Source: Pilatotrama ljubarskyi (Eukaryota > Basidiomycota > Agaricomycetes > Polyporales > Polyporaceae). From it: DNA of 64,000 bases. Below the pieces are notes generated by a model. It saw nothing but the letters and a program-made list of their open reading frames with translations. It was not told the origin of the DNA and did no database searches. The translations under genes were made by a program, and so were the position numbers. Each line of letters opens with the position of its first letter. Within the stretch, counting starts at the first letter, position 1. The stretch is taken from NCBI GenBank assembly GCA_022385805.1, contig MU277687.1, forward strand, positions 62,001 to 126,000, given 5' to 3'. Positions 37,658-49,634 of the stretch are shown here, one piece after another.

Positions 37658-38636
37658 TGGGAATAGAAGCAGCCCTAAATTATACCACGCTCTGCATGTT
37701 TTGTCAAGGTATTACGCACATCTGTACTCTGCGCACTGATTGTATGACTATCCAAGGCTTTGTCAACCACATCCGTCCCCGCCCTTCCCCGCTATACGGC
37801 GCCAAGCATGATGCTCAGCGTGCGTGCTATGTACTTCGCGTTTTGGAAGGGCATGCCGCCTGCCCGCCCCGGCCGGCATCGATCCGCATTTGAGCATGCA
37901 TCATCGGGCCTTTGACGCCGCAGAAGAGGCAGACAGACATCTCGAAGCTGGTGCGTACGTTATCGTCCCACCTCGGAGGCTGCTATCAGACGGCGTTGTG
38001 TGACCTCCATGCACACAGCCGAAGTGGAGTCGGAGAGCCCAACAGGGGTCCACAAGGCGCACCCCCCTACGCCTGCGGCGAAATTTTACTGGCACAGGAT
38101 GAGATCGCAGTAGAGCCGGGGTCTGGTGGACATTTTCAAGCACAAGAGACGTGTACAGCCAAGAAACGAGGTCGCCTCCGTTAGCCGGACGAGCACCCCC
38201 CGACCATGCTGCTAGTCTGATAGAGACAAGACCGCGCTTGATTGAGTTCGGTCGCCCGCGCACAGGGGACATGTGCCAGACTGAATTGCGCTGGCGTTGA
38301 TTGCTGGCAGTCGCGGGATGCAGCTGGGCGGCGCATCTGCCTCGAGGACGGGCAAACATGTAAGCTGGACAATCGGACAGCCTTTCTCGTCCGGAGGAGG
38401 CGTCTGTGGGCGGTCGTCCCGGGCGGCGGGCGGCCCGCGAGCAGGTGCATAGACGCCAGTGTGCACCGGCGAACAAGAGATCACCGGCCCACGCCGTCCG
38501 GCGTTGTCGCCGGCGCCTGTGGTCGTGCCTCGCTTGGTGCTCGACGCTCATCTCTCCTCGCTGTTTGCTTTCTCGTCGAATCCGCTATCGATATCTTTCC
38601 TTGTCTATTGCAATTTTCTGAAGAATAGCAGCGAAC
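37658..38636. other. Spacer between Pol III subunit and UBC7-like gene
   Basis: Apart from the small candidate gene at 37896-38113, I see no supported gene. The 3' part is the UBC7-like promoter and leader. Confidence 0.35.
37896..38113 (+). CDS. Candidate small two-exon gene, unrecognised
   Basis: ATG at 37896 opens MHHRAFDAAEEADRHLEA. A donor at 37951 (GTGCGT) and an acceptor ending at 38018 join in phase to AEVESESPTGVHKAHPPTPA and KFYWHRMRSQ, with TAG at 38111-38113, giving 49 residues. Codon use looks like real exons nearby. A further coding-like stretch (GLVDIFKHKRRVQPRNEV) follows in another frame, so the model may be incomplete. No family recognised. Confidence 0.22.
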
Positions 38637-39821
38637 ATGAACACACGAGGCGGAAGTTCTACCGCTCTGCGCCGACTCATGACTGAGTACAAGCAGCTGA
38701 CGTCGCAAGGTCTGCATCTGCTGAGCACAGGCATCATCGCAGCTATGGCATATCTCCCGGACTAACCTGATGCTTCTGCCCGACTTGCCTCACCGTAGGC
38801 GCACCGGATGGCATGTTTACGGCCGGTATGGTCTAAACCTCCCCGGTATACCGGAAGTACTCGGCGCTGACTTTGGGCGTACTGCACCCTCATTCGCCCT
38901 CATCTGTTCGGAAAGGCCCCATCTCCGAGTCCGACTTCTTCACCTGGGAGGCCTTGATTGTAGGCCCGAAAGACACCCCCTTCGAGGGCGGTGTCTTCCC
39001 TGCCATCCTGACGTTTGTACGTACACCGTATGTACGGCGCTCCAAACATACTGCTGATGTCCAGCGCCCTGTCCACCACTGCTCCGTCCGTCTATTCGAT
39101 TATCCCCGATGCCACGTACTCTACGGCGGCCATCTCTCATCCTCACGCGCACAAACATACTATCCGCTAGCCGTCCGACTACCCTCTATCTCCGTTCAAG
39201 ATGAAGTTCGATCCGCCATTGTTTCACCCAAACAGTAAGTCATGACAGATAGCTGCAGCGTGGGATGCCCTGTCGGGGTGAGCGACCGTACAGCGCCTTA
39301 GCTTGCCCCTGGCGCGACCGTTGCCTTATTCATTGAATCATATCGAGCTGACCACGCGCTTGTATGACCACGTTACTCGGTTCGCTGCTACTCCACTCAG
39401 TCTACCCCGATGGCACGGTGTGCATCTCGATCCTGCATACCCCTGGCGACGATCCCATGCAGTACGAGCAGGCTTCTGAGAGGTGGAGCCCCGTTCAGAG
39501 CGTGGAGAAGGTCATCCTGAGCGTGATCTCGATGCTAGCAGGTGCGCACATCGCATTTCCCCTTATCCTGACCAGTTCTGAAGAGATGGTTTCTTGGCAT
39601 CTGCTGGTTGCAACCTCCCTGCTCTTCTCGCGTAGAGCCGAACCTGGAGAGTGGCGCGAACATCGATTGTTGCAAACTCTACCGCGAGAATCGAGCGGTG
39701 AGTCCGCTGCGCTTGCGCGAACGCCGGATATATGTTAAGACTAAAACATATGTGGACTGACGCCCTGCAGGAATATGAGCGTATTGTGAAGCAGTCTATT
39801 CGTGAACAGCTGGGCCTCTGA
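38637..39821 (+). CDS. UBC7: Ubiquitin-conjugating enzyme E2, UBC7/UBE2G2 type
   Basis: An E2 that, by family knowledge, serves ER-associated degradation with ER-anchored E3 ligases. Exon 1 reads [17 protein letters not shown] after MNTRGG. Later exons give [40 protein letters not shown], the HPN motif FHPN, catalytic Cys in [10 protein letters not shown], and the acidic insertion [19 protein letters not shown] typical of UBC7. [17 protein letters not shown] follows. Ends SIREQLGL at 39821. Where most family members have PLSPPKMKF this protein has PLSPFKMKF. About seven introns. No transmembrane anchor, as expected for the soluble enzyme. Confidence 0.92.
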
Positions 39822-41134
39822 TTGGTTGCCCTAGATGCCCACGCCTCTCTGTCTGTAGGTAACGCAGTCTGGTGTGATTTACGCGCGGCAGACACGCTCA
39901 ACCATTCCAGCGTCCTAGGGTGTCCCATCGGACAGTGTACGTACACGGAGGTCACCACGAACACCACCACCCCAGCGACCGGCTCTTGGTGAGAGAACAT
40001 CAGGAAATCGTGTAAATGTAATGTAACACCGGCTCTGCACCACTGCATCAACTTGTCATGCAGACATCCGCGACCCGCCGTACCTTCTCAACCCTCATCC
40101 CATAGCTGGCTAGTGCTTCCGCCACAAACCATCGTATCAAGGAAATCATTATGGCGGCCGTATGCGCACATAGCGCGTCGCTGCCTTCGCCGTAGCCCTG
40201 TCAACAGGCTGAGACCGACATTCCCGCGCAGCGCGCCCGCCCGCGCAACGACCGCGAGCGCAGCTCACCGGCAGAGCCGCGATGCTCAGAGCCTAGTTTT
40301 GGGGGTCTCTGCGCCGGATCGACCCTAGCGGCCGCCACCTACGTGCACGCCCGCGCCCTGAGCCTGCAGGTAACGTTAGCCTACGTGAGCCACCGAGCGC
40401 GACAGCCTTCCGTAAGGCCCAAGCACCGCGACGCCGCACACGGCCGTCCGCGGGGATGAGATCTCGCGTCCCCAATCTCGCTCGCGCTCTCTTTCGCCGC
40501 GCGCTGCGCCGACACGTCGTCACCCCTCCATCCGCGTGCCTGCAGCCCATTATGATAGGCCCTCTCCGTCGGTGCTGCATAATGCATAAGTAGTGCCACT
40601 TGCGCACGCGCCCGCCCATTCATTTAGTGGCATTTGCAATGCGAGGGCGCGGTCGCACGAGTGGGACGGGCGCAGCCCGATTCGACCGTGCGTGCTTTTA
40701 CCATAGCATGACGGGTGCGTCCGCGCCAGCCCTCTCGCCGCAGAGAACACGAGATGATACGTTCCATGAGCACCACGCGGGCACGGGCGCATATCGAGGG
40801 ACTCTTACGAGGTGTTACGACACGCCGCAGCGACCAAGAGTTGGGAGCCAACCGGTCAGACTTCTAACACGTATTCGCATTCGCCCAAAACCCAGACATT
40901 AAGGTATACGTACAAGGGGGGATTATCTACAGACCGGTACCGGTATCAACGTGTTCGTCGTCACAGGGGCATATGTAGTGTGTCGAGGAGGACCGAGGAT
41001 GCATAGGAAATTATACGATAGGGCGGGAACGGTATCGAGAGAGAGGGGGAGAGCGCAGCCAGTGCGAGTGAGTCTAATATGCGAGGGAAGGCGGCAGCAG
41101 CGACGGCGGCGGCAAGAAGTGGCGCTGCTCGTGC
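39822..41134. other. Convergent intergenic region
   Basis: 3' flanks of the UBC7-like gene and the lactone oxidase. GC-rich in the middle (40190-40500). Several open frames exist but none has protein-like features, and no repeat or RNA gene was seen. Confidence 0.4.
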
Positions 41135-43363
41135 TCACGGGAGCTTCTTGAAGACCCGCGCGCCGTACTCGGCGCCCTGCATGCCAAAGATGTGGCGCTG
41201 TACGTACGGGTTGCGGAAGAGGCCCTGGGGGTCGACTTCGTCGAGCACGCGCCGGAAGTCGTCGAAGCGCGGGTAGAGCGCGCGCAGCGCGTCGGGCCCG
41301 AGCGGGTGCGTCTTCGCCCAGTGCGGCTTCCCGCCGTACTTGATCATGATCCGTTCAAACTGTGCGAACAGCTTCCGGTAGGGGACGTTCAGTCCGTACG
41401 GCCTGCGGAAGGGCGACGCGGGTGCAGAGGCGAGACGGAGGCGAGACGTGAGCGTGGGTACGATCGGACGGGCGGAGCAATGCGACGCAGCACATCGAAG
41501 GAGCGGACATGAAAGGCGATGGGAGGACGAGAAGAAGTCGCGGGCGGACAGGCGAGTCGGAGAGGCGGAGCGGAGTCGAGCGAGGCACCGGCGGCGGATG
41601 CGAGAACGGGGCGCGGAAGACGCAGCAGCAGAAAAAGAAGGCGAAGAAGATGGGGAGAGAGGAGACGCGTGGCGATGAGCGGCTGCTTCTACGCTGCGGC
41701 GAGTGAAAGGGCGGACTTACTTGAACTGCACGAGCCCGATCCAGCACGTCCGCTGGCCGTTGCTAGGGCTCAGCCAGATGTCGTCGGGCGCCGAGAAGCG
41801 GATTTCGATAGATGAGTGGGGGCGGAGGCCGGCGGGGTCCGCAAACTCCCGCTCGAGCCACGTTCGCAGCTCGCGCAGGCACGCCTGGGCGTGGTCGTAC
41901 GATACCGCCCACTCCGTGGTGAATTGCGGGTACTGTCGCGGGAGGCGGGTAGGATGGGAACGCACAGGTAGAAGATGGCAGTCAGACGCTTCTGCGTGGG
42001 CAGCCAGACAGCAGCGAGAAGATCGGACTGACCTTGCAATCAATGTTGAAGACGCGATGGCTGTCATCGATCGTGACGGTCCTATCTCGAACCAACCACG
42101 CCATGAAGCGACCGATGAACAGGTTCAGATTTGGCACAACGCGGCCGAGGAAGAGCAGGAACTGCAACAGGTGGAACCCGACAAGGGAATGCCACAGCCA
42201 CGTCCCGACGGGATTCCTGGGCTGTAAACGACACGACGCAGACGCACGTTTGTTAGGCGACACCATACTCGGGGCAGAAGACGTCAAACGCACCTCTGAC
42301 GTGCGATTCGAGTTGCTGACTCGCACAACGTCGGCCTGGGGGAACCACCAGAGGCGGACGTGCTCGGCTGCGTGTGCGACCGAGTCGAGATTTCCCACGA
42401 CATCGTCAAAGCTGTGAGTCTCCTGGACTTCTTTGAGCCTGAACGCGGGCTCGACGTCGAGGGTAACTTCCAGGATCAGACCGGTGCTCCCTAGCCCACA
42501 GATGGAAGCGAGGAAGAGATCCGGGCGTTCCTGTCGGGAGCAGCGAACGCGGGAACCGTCGGCAAGGAGGAGAACGAGAGCCCGGACGTCCATTGAGATG
42601 ACTGGGTAGTGCATGCCAGAGCCGTGGGTAGCAGTGGTGACGACGCCGCCGAGAGTCTGGTCTGAGATGGAGCCGAGGTTGCGCATAGCGAGTCCATGTT
42701 GTGCGAGAACCTCGTGGAGGGAGCTGAGAATGACGCCAGCCTGGGCGACAACATAGTGTTTTTCGGAATTGACCTGCGAGGGAGGGGAGTGTGAGTTTAG
42801 GTGCAAGAAGAGAGGGCGAGACGGAGCGTGTGGCCGGACGGCGGTGAGGGCGGCGGCGGCGGTGGCTGGAGGCGACTGAGTGCCTGGACGAGATGCGGGC
42901 GAGAGATCCAGCGCGATCGGACGGGCGGAGATCTCCGCTATGGCGAGAGATTGCGCCAGCCAAATACGCGCAAACACGCGAGATAGCGATGGGCAGGGCC
43001 GCATTCTGCTCGAGGCGCCGAAAATGACACGGACACACTCACCTCGATGATCCTGTCCAGCTTCTCCGTCCGCAACATGAAGCCGTTCGTGCACGCGAGG
43101 TCGCTCGGGCTGTGGCCGATGCCCGCGACGCGCACGGGTTTGCCCTCGCGGCGCGCGAGCTCGAGGATGAGCGCGCACTGGTACTCCGTCTCGGGCTCGA
43201 AGACGGAAAGCGGTGTGCAGGTGTAGCTGAGACCCCAGTTTGTGAAAGTCGCCTTCTTGTCGCCGCGGCGGCGGGTGACGGGGGCGAGAAGCTCGTACAG
43301 CTGGGGGAGGGAGAGGTTGCGCATGTTCGAAGCCAGGAGCGAGGAAGACGCGTCGGAGGACAT
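41135..43363 (-). CDS. ALO1: D-arabinono-1,4-lactone oxidase
   Basis: The last step of D-erythroascorbate synthesis: a flavoprotein of the VAO family, usually on the mitochondrial outer membrane. The FAD domain holds KPVRVAGIGHSPSDL, where the His is the expected covalent flavin site, then GVVTTATHGSGMHYPVISMD. GTWLWHSLVGFHLLQFLLFL is a hydrophobic membrane-like stretch. The family motif HWAK appears in GGKPHWAKTHPLG, and the protein ends GARVFKKLP at 41135. The start at 43363 gives MSSDASSSLLASNMRNLSLP. Introns at 42774-43042 (269 nt) and 41403-41720 (318 nt) are long for this window and pyrimidine-rich on the coding strand. TATAAA lies 71 bases upstream. Confidence 0.94.
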
Positions 43364-43433
43364 GGGAGGAGGAGAACGGACGGACGCGGTGTGGCTAGCA
43401 TGTCTGGAGGCGGACTGGGAGGCTTTATAAGTT

Positions 43434-43439
43434 TTAGGC
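43434..43439 (-). promoter_or_regulatory. TATA-like box of ALO1
   Basis: TATAAA on the minus strand within TTATAAAGCC, about 71 bases before the ALO1 start codon. Position suits a core promoter. Confidence 0.4.
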
Positions 43440-45454
43440 GGGCGTGATTATGATTGAGCGAGGCTGCCTGTTTCGATCGATTGCTCAGCTCGCAGCTCGC
43501 CCGACGGAGAGGCTGAGCACAACCCGTCGGAGGAGACCGAACACCCGCGGCCAGGGTCTGGCAATTGCCGAGCCGGTGTGGATATGTTAGGACCGGCGCG
43601 AAACCGATCGAGCGGACGCCGGACGGAGAAAACGAAATCCAAAAATCGGCGACGCACCAGAATTAACATAACAGTTCTGGGATGGGGCGGAGCGGAGCTG
43701 GCTCGAGCTTGCGACCCAGCTCAAGCTCAGCTGCAATCGCCGGGACGCCAGCCCAAGCCAGCCTCGCTCGCCACGACGCCTCCTCCGAAGATTGAGTTTG
43801 TTCCGGACCCATGCCCACTATTTCGCCACCCAGCTGGCGCCCCGATGAAGCGGACACTCGTCCTGAGCCTGAGCTAGGCACGCCGCTCGCCCGGCACCCT
43901 AGCTCTCCCTTCGCCGCATCTTCCATCGCATCTGCGCACGCACGTCCGTCAGCCTCTATTTTCTCTGTCGATCAGCACACACTCAGTCACGGGCTGCACC
44001 ACTACGGGCACACCCCCGCATCTCGACATCATCCCGCCCTCCCGGAACTTCTCTTCTCCCAGGCAGACAGCAAGACGCCAGAGCCTGACGACGTCGATGC
44101 GAACTCGGAACACCGCATGCAGACAGACAGACAGGGCTCCCAGGACTACGCAGTTACGTGAACGCTTCAGGCCTCACTCCTGAGAATGAATGGGCTGCGA
44201 ACGTCAGCCACGGATGTGTCCCTGCGTCCCATCAGCCTGAGCTTGCCAGCCTCGCAATTGCAAGCACCGCGTCATCGTCGGACTGGCCGGAAGGCACGAC
44301 CGAGCTCCGTATGCGCTCGCGCGCTCACAGACGTCGTCCATGTGCTCAGCCAGCCTCAAGGCTCGAAAGACTGCGAGTCCGCAAAACTGCCCTCGCCGAG
44401 CGTCCGGCGAGCGCGCATCGTTGCGTCCATGATCAACGTTTCAACAGCGTCCCGACAGCCAGAGCCAAGCCTTTAATCCAGAGGAAGAATCGTCCATCGA
44501 GCACCCGATAAGCCCTAGAGGTACCGGTCTCGAAGTTACTTACGCGCGGCAGGCGACGACGCGGTGTGTGCGTCATGCTGAGCAACGCTCGCACTGAGTC
44601 CGAGTCACGAAGCCCGCCACTGCCGATTCCAACGTTCATCCGCCCCGTACCCATACGCTGCCGCGCACACGTCATCCGCGGCGCCGATTGCTATCTACAG
44701 TCTTGTACCACCATCGAGAATGTACCGTCGGCAAGCCGACGTTGAGTAGCCTTGCCCCCGCCACGCTGTCGCTTAACCCGCCACCATCGCAGTCTACACG
44801 TACCTGAAGAGTCCTCTCGGAGCCGCTCGGTCGAGCGTCCCGTCCTCCGGTATGTCCTTCCCGGATCCGAAGCCCGTCCACAACGTTGTCTGGCGTGTAC
44901 CGGTGCAGGTAGTGCGCGGATGCGCTGGTGATGTATGCATATAGTTTGGGCTGCAGCTAGGCAGAGCGGGTGCTAATCGCGGCGATGGGCCTCCGGGAAT
45001 ATGAAGACGACATTGCTGATGAAGATGATCGGCCTCTGACTGAGATAGATGAAGGCAGCTGCCAGGCTAGCGGTGCTCGATGCTGATGCAATGGACGCAG
45101 CAAGTGCGCACGCTTCATCTCGCAGTCAGTCTCCAGCGTATGCGGCCGGCACGCGGCCCTGTCGCCTGTACACGCGGGGCGGTCGGCCCCCACACGTGGC
45201 GGAAGACCGTATCGCGTGCGCAGTACGGTACTTACGCTGCGTACATGGCCGCTATCGCCCGAGTACCCTCGCCGGTGCACAGGTTCAATGTATACATAGC
45301 TGCATGAGTACAAGAATACAACCCGCGCCGAGTCCTCGTTGTACCATTCCGATAACCTCATTTTACGTACGGTGCTCGACTTAACATACAGAGCCTTCGA
45401 AGATCGCAGTCGAAGGAGTTAGGACGAAATCGCTCAGCCAAGCAAGACCCCACT
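43440..45454 (+). other. Long spacer with unresolved coding-like plus-strand segments
   Basis: No clean gene could be built. Plus-strand stretches look coding: from 43811 MPTISPPSWRPDEADTRPEP and onward (Ser/Pro-rich, to about 44155); near 44800-44910 VYTYLKSPLGAARSSVPSSG then SFPDPKPVHNVVWRVPVQ; and near 44985-45055 EYEDDIADEDDRPLTEIDEG. They lie in different frames and would need several introns to join. If real, this is a plus-strand gene divergent from ALO1 encoding a low-complexity protein. Confidence 0.3.
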
Positions 45455-45703
45455 TCATCCGAGAAGCCCGCCGACGAGGACGAGTGCGATTGCCACCGAG
45501 GCCGTGACGAGAGCTGCCGTGAGGGGCGGAGGATCGGCTAGGGCTGATATCGCTAGCGGGACGGTGAACGCAGCTTTCGTGAGGACGCCCGCAAGTGTCC
45601 AAGCACCGGAGAAGCAGAAGCAGAGGCCACATAGGTATACACGGAGAACACGCCGAGAGAGATATGCACAGCGAGCAGAGATGTGGAGCGGTATTCCAAG
45701 CAC
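45455..45703 (-). CDS. Possible small membrane protein, unrecognised
   Basis: The minus strand here reads two hydrophobic stretches, GAWTLAGVLTKAAFTVPLAI and ALVTASVAIALVLVGGLLG, ending at 45455. An alternative upstream start lies near 45749 (MVAFMNWESG) with splicing. It sits directly downstream of the Hsp70-like gene and could be untranslated sequence of that gene. No family recognised. Confidence 0.2.
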   Translation of the reverse strand: MLGIPLHISARCAYLSRRVLRVYLCGLCFCFSGAWTLAGVLTKAAFTVPLAISALADPPPLTAALVTASVAIALVLVGGLLG

Positions 45704-45794
45704 ACAGTAGAATGACCAACCCTGATTCCCAATTCATGAAGGCGACCATCCCTCCTCCGCCGAACGCCCCTGTGCGCCCCCTCGAGCTCAGCGT

Positions 45795-48700
45795 TCAACT
45801 GCGGTAGTCGAAAACGACCCTGCCCCAGTCCTGACCCTGGTAGATGAGCACCCCACGGACCTCGGCGCTATCCAGCTCCAGGCCAAGCTCGAATTCTGCG
45901 GGTGCGACAGCGTGTCGAGCCACGGCATCAGATCGGGCGTAGGGGCGTGCAAGGGGAAGAAAGGGCCAAGGTTAGCACCACTCCGCCACAACGGGTTAGA
46001 CGAACGCGAGAAGGCCGGGACGGGCTGGCGCTCTTGCGCGAGAGAAGCGCAGCCCAGAATTTGCTGGGGGGACGGGAGCAGACCCTCCGAGCGCGCACGA
46101 GCGTGAACTGTTGTCGTACCAAGCTCGAGCGCTCGCATTTGCCACATCAACCCTTGCGCGGAACCCGAGCCTCGGCTAGCCAGGCTCGGCGCAAGGGCAT
46201 GGAAGCCAAACGGAGGCGACCTCGAATGAATACTAGTGACATACCCGTGTAAAACCCGTTCGAGTTTGGCACGCTCGAGTTCTGCTGGAAGCTCGGAAGC
46301 GCACCGAGATCGATCGTCCATTTGCACAACTCCGATATCTCGCCCTGTAAAGGAACGGGGCACAATAGGGGCGAGTGCGGGTCAGCCATGTGCGCTACGT
46401 GCAAATAAGAAGGGACGCCCCCGGTTTCGCCGAGACGCGCATTGCGCGCCAGGACGGGGCGACTGACCTCATCTGTATACCGCATGATCTTATCGCTGTC
46501 CGACGTGTACAGCGTCGCCACGAACATCCGGTCTATACACGCACGAGCGAGCGAGCGTGCCGCACGGGCACAGCAGCAGGCACCAACGCAAAACGCGATC
46601 GCAGACGCGGACGGAAAACGGGGCGGGGGCGGCGAGGATACGGCGAACGGTCAGCTGGTGAGACAAGCGCGACGAGGCCAGGCGACGTACCGCTCGGGGT
46701 CTGCGAGAACTTGCTGTTTTCGGCGGTGGGCCAGGGCAATTCAAAGGAGAGAAGAGTCAGAAGACCGCGCCGTCGGCGCAGAGGCGGAGACCGGCGTACC
46801 AAAACGTCGTCTTCAGGCGTTGGCTGCACCGAGTTCGCGCACGGGCATCAAACCATGCAATAAAGGACACGGAGGACGGGACCGTGAGGCGACGCACCCT
46901 TTCCGCAATATCGCGCCCTTCGCCACCAAATACTGCAACCTGATGGGACGCCGGGCCCGGACAAATCAGCGTCACCCCCGCACGCCTTCTAGCGTCCCCC
47001 AGGAGCACTCGCCTGTTTTCGCAAATTGCGACCCCGGCGTCGTTTTCCCGGATATAGGCTGGTCTCTTCAGCCAGTCCTCGCGCTCCGCAGGCAGTTTCA
47101 CCTGGACGGAGGTGTGAGCGATGTCGACAGAAGGTCCGAGGTTCGAACGTGGATGCAATTGCGCGGCGCCCGGCCCACCTACCTTTAGCATGTATGATTG
47201 TGGCGCAATCACGCTAGAGACGAGCGGCTTTCGAGCCAAGCCGTATTGCGCCGCACCGCGCAGGGTAGCCGTATCACAGTCGGGGGGACGCGCGATGACG
47301 CGAATCTGGGAAGCGAACCGTTCCTGCGGCCGCCACGACGACACTCGTCAGTCCCCTGTACGACGCAGCGTGGACTGTCCCTGTTGCATGAGACAGAGAG
47401 CTGATCGGACACGCACCTGCACCTTGCGGAAGAGGTACTCGCTGCCTGAGAAACCTCCCACGAGGAGCAGCGCGTCGAGCCGTTGATCGACCTTCTTCGT
47501 CTGGGCTTCGATCAGCTCCAGGACCTGTAGCGAAGCGGTGCCTTGCCGTAAGTCACTCGATTGTGGGAACAGGAGGGCGCGAGCCCGGCAAATAAGCTGG
47601 CTAGACGGACCTCGTTCACGACCGGGTCGAACACCTCGCGCCGGAGGAGGTTGCCGGGGATCGTCACCTCGCCATTCACCAGGCCGACAGCGGGGTCGTC
47701 CGGATCCTCGACGTTGAAACATGTGAAGTGGAACATTTTGTCTGCATCACGCTGATCAGAATCTGGCCCGCCGACCGGTGCGCCACCGGGCGCAGCGCAA
47801 ATGGAGACTGCCGTTGCGGCGGCTCTTACCGTCGTCTTCCTCTCCCATGTAGCGCAGTTTCTCCGTCTCGCTGAAGTTCTCCATGAAGTTCGCGAGGCTC
47901 ACACGGTCGAGGTGCACGGGATGGTCCGCGAGCAGCGTCTTCATAAGCTCGCGGAAGCGGAGGTCCAGGAAGAGCGAGCCGCAGTTCGCACCCGAGCGTG
48001 CGCAAAGCTCCGCTATTTCCAGGTTCGATAGCATTCCCATTATCCTGTACACCGCGAGGTCCTGGCGGGCACGTTGCCGTGAGCGCGCGGCCGCGGTCAC
48101 CTCGGGCAGTGGGACATACCACAGTGCCTCCTCCGGCGTCACAGATCATGAACCTCTGATTTGGGGCGAGCTTGTGCACATCTGTCAGGTTAGCGCAATG
48201 CACGGCCGCTGCTTCTGGCTCGCTGCGAGTGAGGATGGGCGTCGGTCCTAGCGCCGGCACGTAGTGGCAAAAACGTCTCACCTGATGATGCGCAGGCGGT
48301 CTCTCCACCCGTGGTCGCCAGCCCTCGCAGATCGGACGAGCCCAGCGGCAATGGCGGCGTCCCGCATCATCTGGCAACCGGTAGCGTCCCACGCGGCGGG
48401 CACTGTCAGCCATACGTCCGCCGAGTCTGGCATAGAAGGCCGGAGCTGTGTGAGGACGTGCGGAGATCTCCCAGGGATGAGCCACAGTACGCACCCAGGT
48501 CGGCCACCGCGCCGATTTCTCGCGTGATCTGCTGCTTGGCGTAGTCCCACAAGCAGGAGAGGAAGTCTATGATGAGATCGATGGCCCTTTTCCCTGGCTG
48601 AAGCAGGGGCAAACATCGGAATGAGCACATGTTCACTGGTGCGCAAGGCCACTTTGGCACACCGGCAATGCGGGGAGACGAGGATCTACGCTCGCTTCAT

Positions 48701-49634
48701 CTCGGAGCGCGTGGGGCTCCAGGAAAAGCTTGAACCTGGTCGGACCTATCTGTCATGACGGAGTTCACGACCGACGACGTCTAACGACACGTACCATTCA
48801 CACTTCACTGCGCCTGGTACAGGACCCGCGTTCTTCGCTTCGATGCCCCATGCGATCACCTGTCCGGTTTGGTCATACAGCAGGCAGGTCGGAATCTTCC
48901 TGAAAGTCTCGAAGGATCCTGGCCAGTTCAGAATTTGCTGGACTTTGCCGGCGGCGATACGGGAAGATCCATATGCCTAATGATAGAACCGAACCCTCAG
49001 CACTCGATCGAGAGGTTCAGAGCACGCCATCCGGCACGTACCACGCCCGAGAAGGTGGTACCTAGTACCATAAGCCTTTAGCCTTCTCGACCGCGAAGCA
49101 CGCAGTGTGCAACATACCGAAATCAATGGAGACGGAGAGCTTGCCTTCATCGGCAAAAGACGGCTGCTGAGGCACGATCGGCGGACTGGTACCTCTTGAG
49201 GTCACAGACATGGCGAGCGTGCGATCTGGGCTTGTTCTCGCCATAGGCGGGCTTTGGACTGGAGAGTATCCAACGTAAGCGCTACTCACAGTCCCGGGCG
49301 GCGGTGATCCCGGTATGTGCGGTGGCATAGCACCATTGGGATACGTGCCGGGAGGAGGAGATCCTGGCGGTGCCACCGGGTTGAAGGGAAGCTGCGGAGG
49401 CGGAGATGGCTTAGACTCCCATGTACCGTATGAGTTCTGGTGCACCTGAGGGAGAGGGGTTGGGCCCGGTGGTAGCTGGAAAGACTTCTCGCCACCGTTT
49501 CCCCCGGGCCATTGCAGACTAGGCTGAGGTCCTGGCTGCTGCGTGACTGGCTGTCCAGGCGTCTGTAGCGGATTGACTTGTTGCGCTGCCTGTGCGTTGT
49601 GGGCTTTGTTGTCCGGCTCGCCGCAACAGCTCAT
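45795..49634 (-). CDS. Hsp70-family protein, HSPA12-like, with Pro-rich N-terminus
   Basis: The start at 49634 gives MSCCGEPDNKAHNAQAAQQV followed by about 160 residues rich in Pro, Gly and Ser. The actin-like ATPase then begins SVSIDFG|TTFSGV|AYGSS, with the phosphate-1 loop. DSADVWLTVPAAWDATG, ICDAGGGTV|DLAVYRI (phosphate-2 loop) and LLLVGGFSGSEYLFRKVQ (adenosine loop) follow. The C-terminal part (RPAYIRENDAGVAICENR, NGFYTEFELGLELDSAEVRG) is a short beta domain rather than a canonical Hsp70 substrate domain. It ends DWGRVVFDYRS at 45795. This is the HSPA12-like group expanded in mushrooms; its client is unknown. Introns reach 349 nt (45896-46244). Exon joins between 46530 and 47100 are approximate. 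Confidence 0.85.

Noticed and set aside
40190..40620. GC-rich block with several open frames
   Set aside because: All frames are Arg/Ala/Pro-rich without domains; best explained by base composition.
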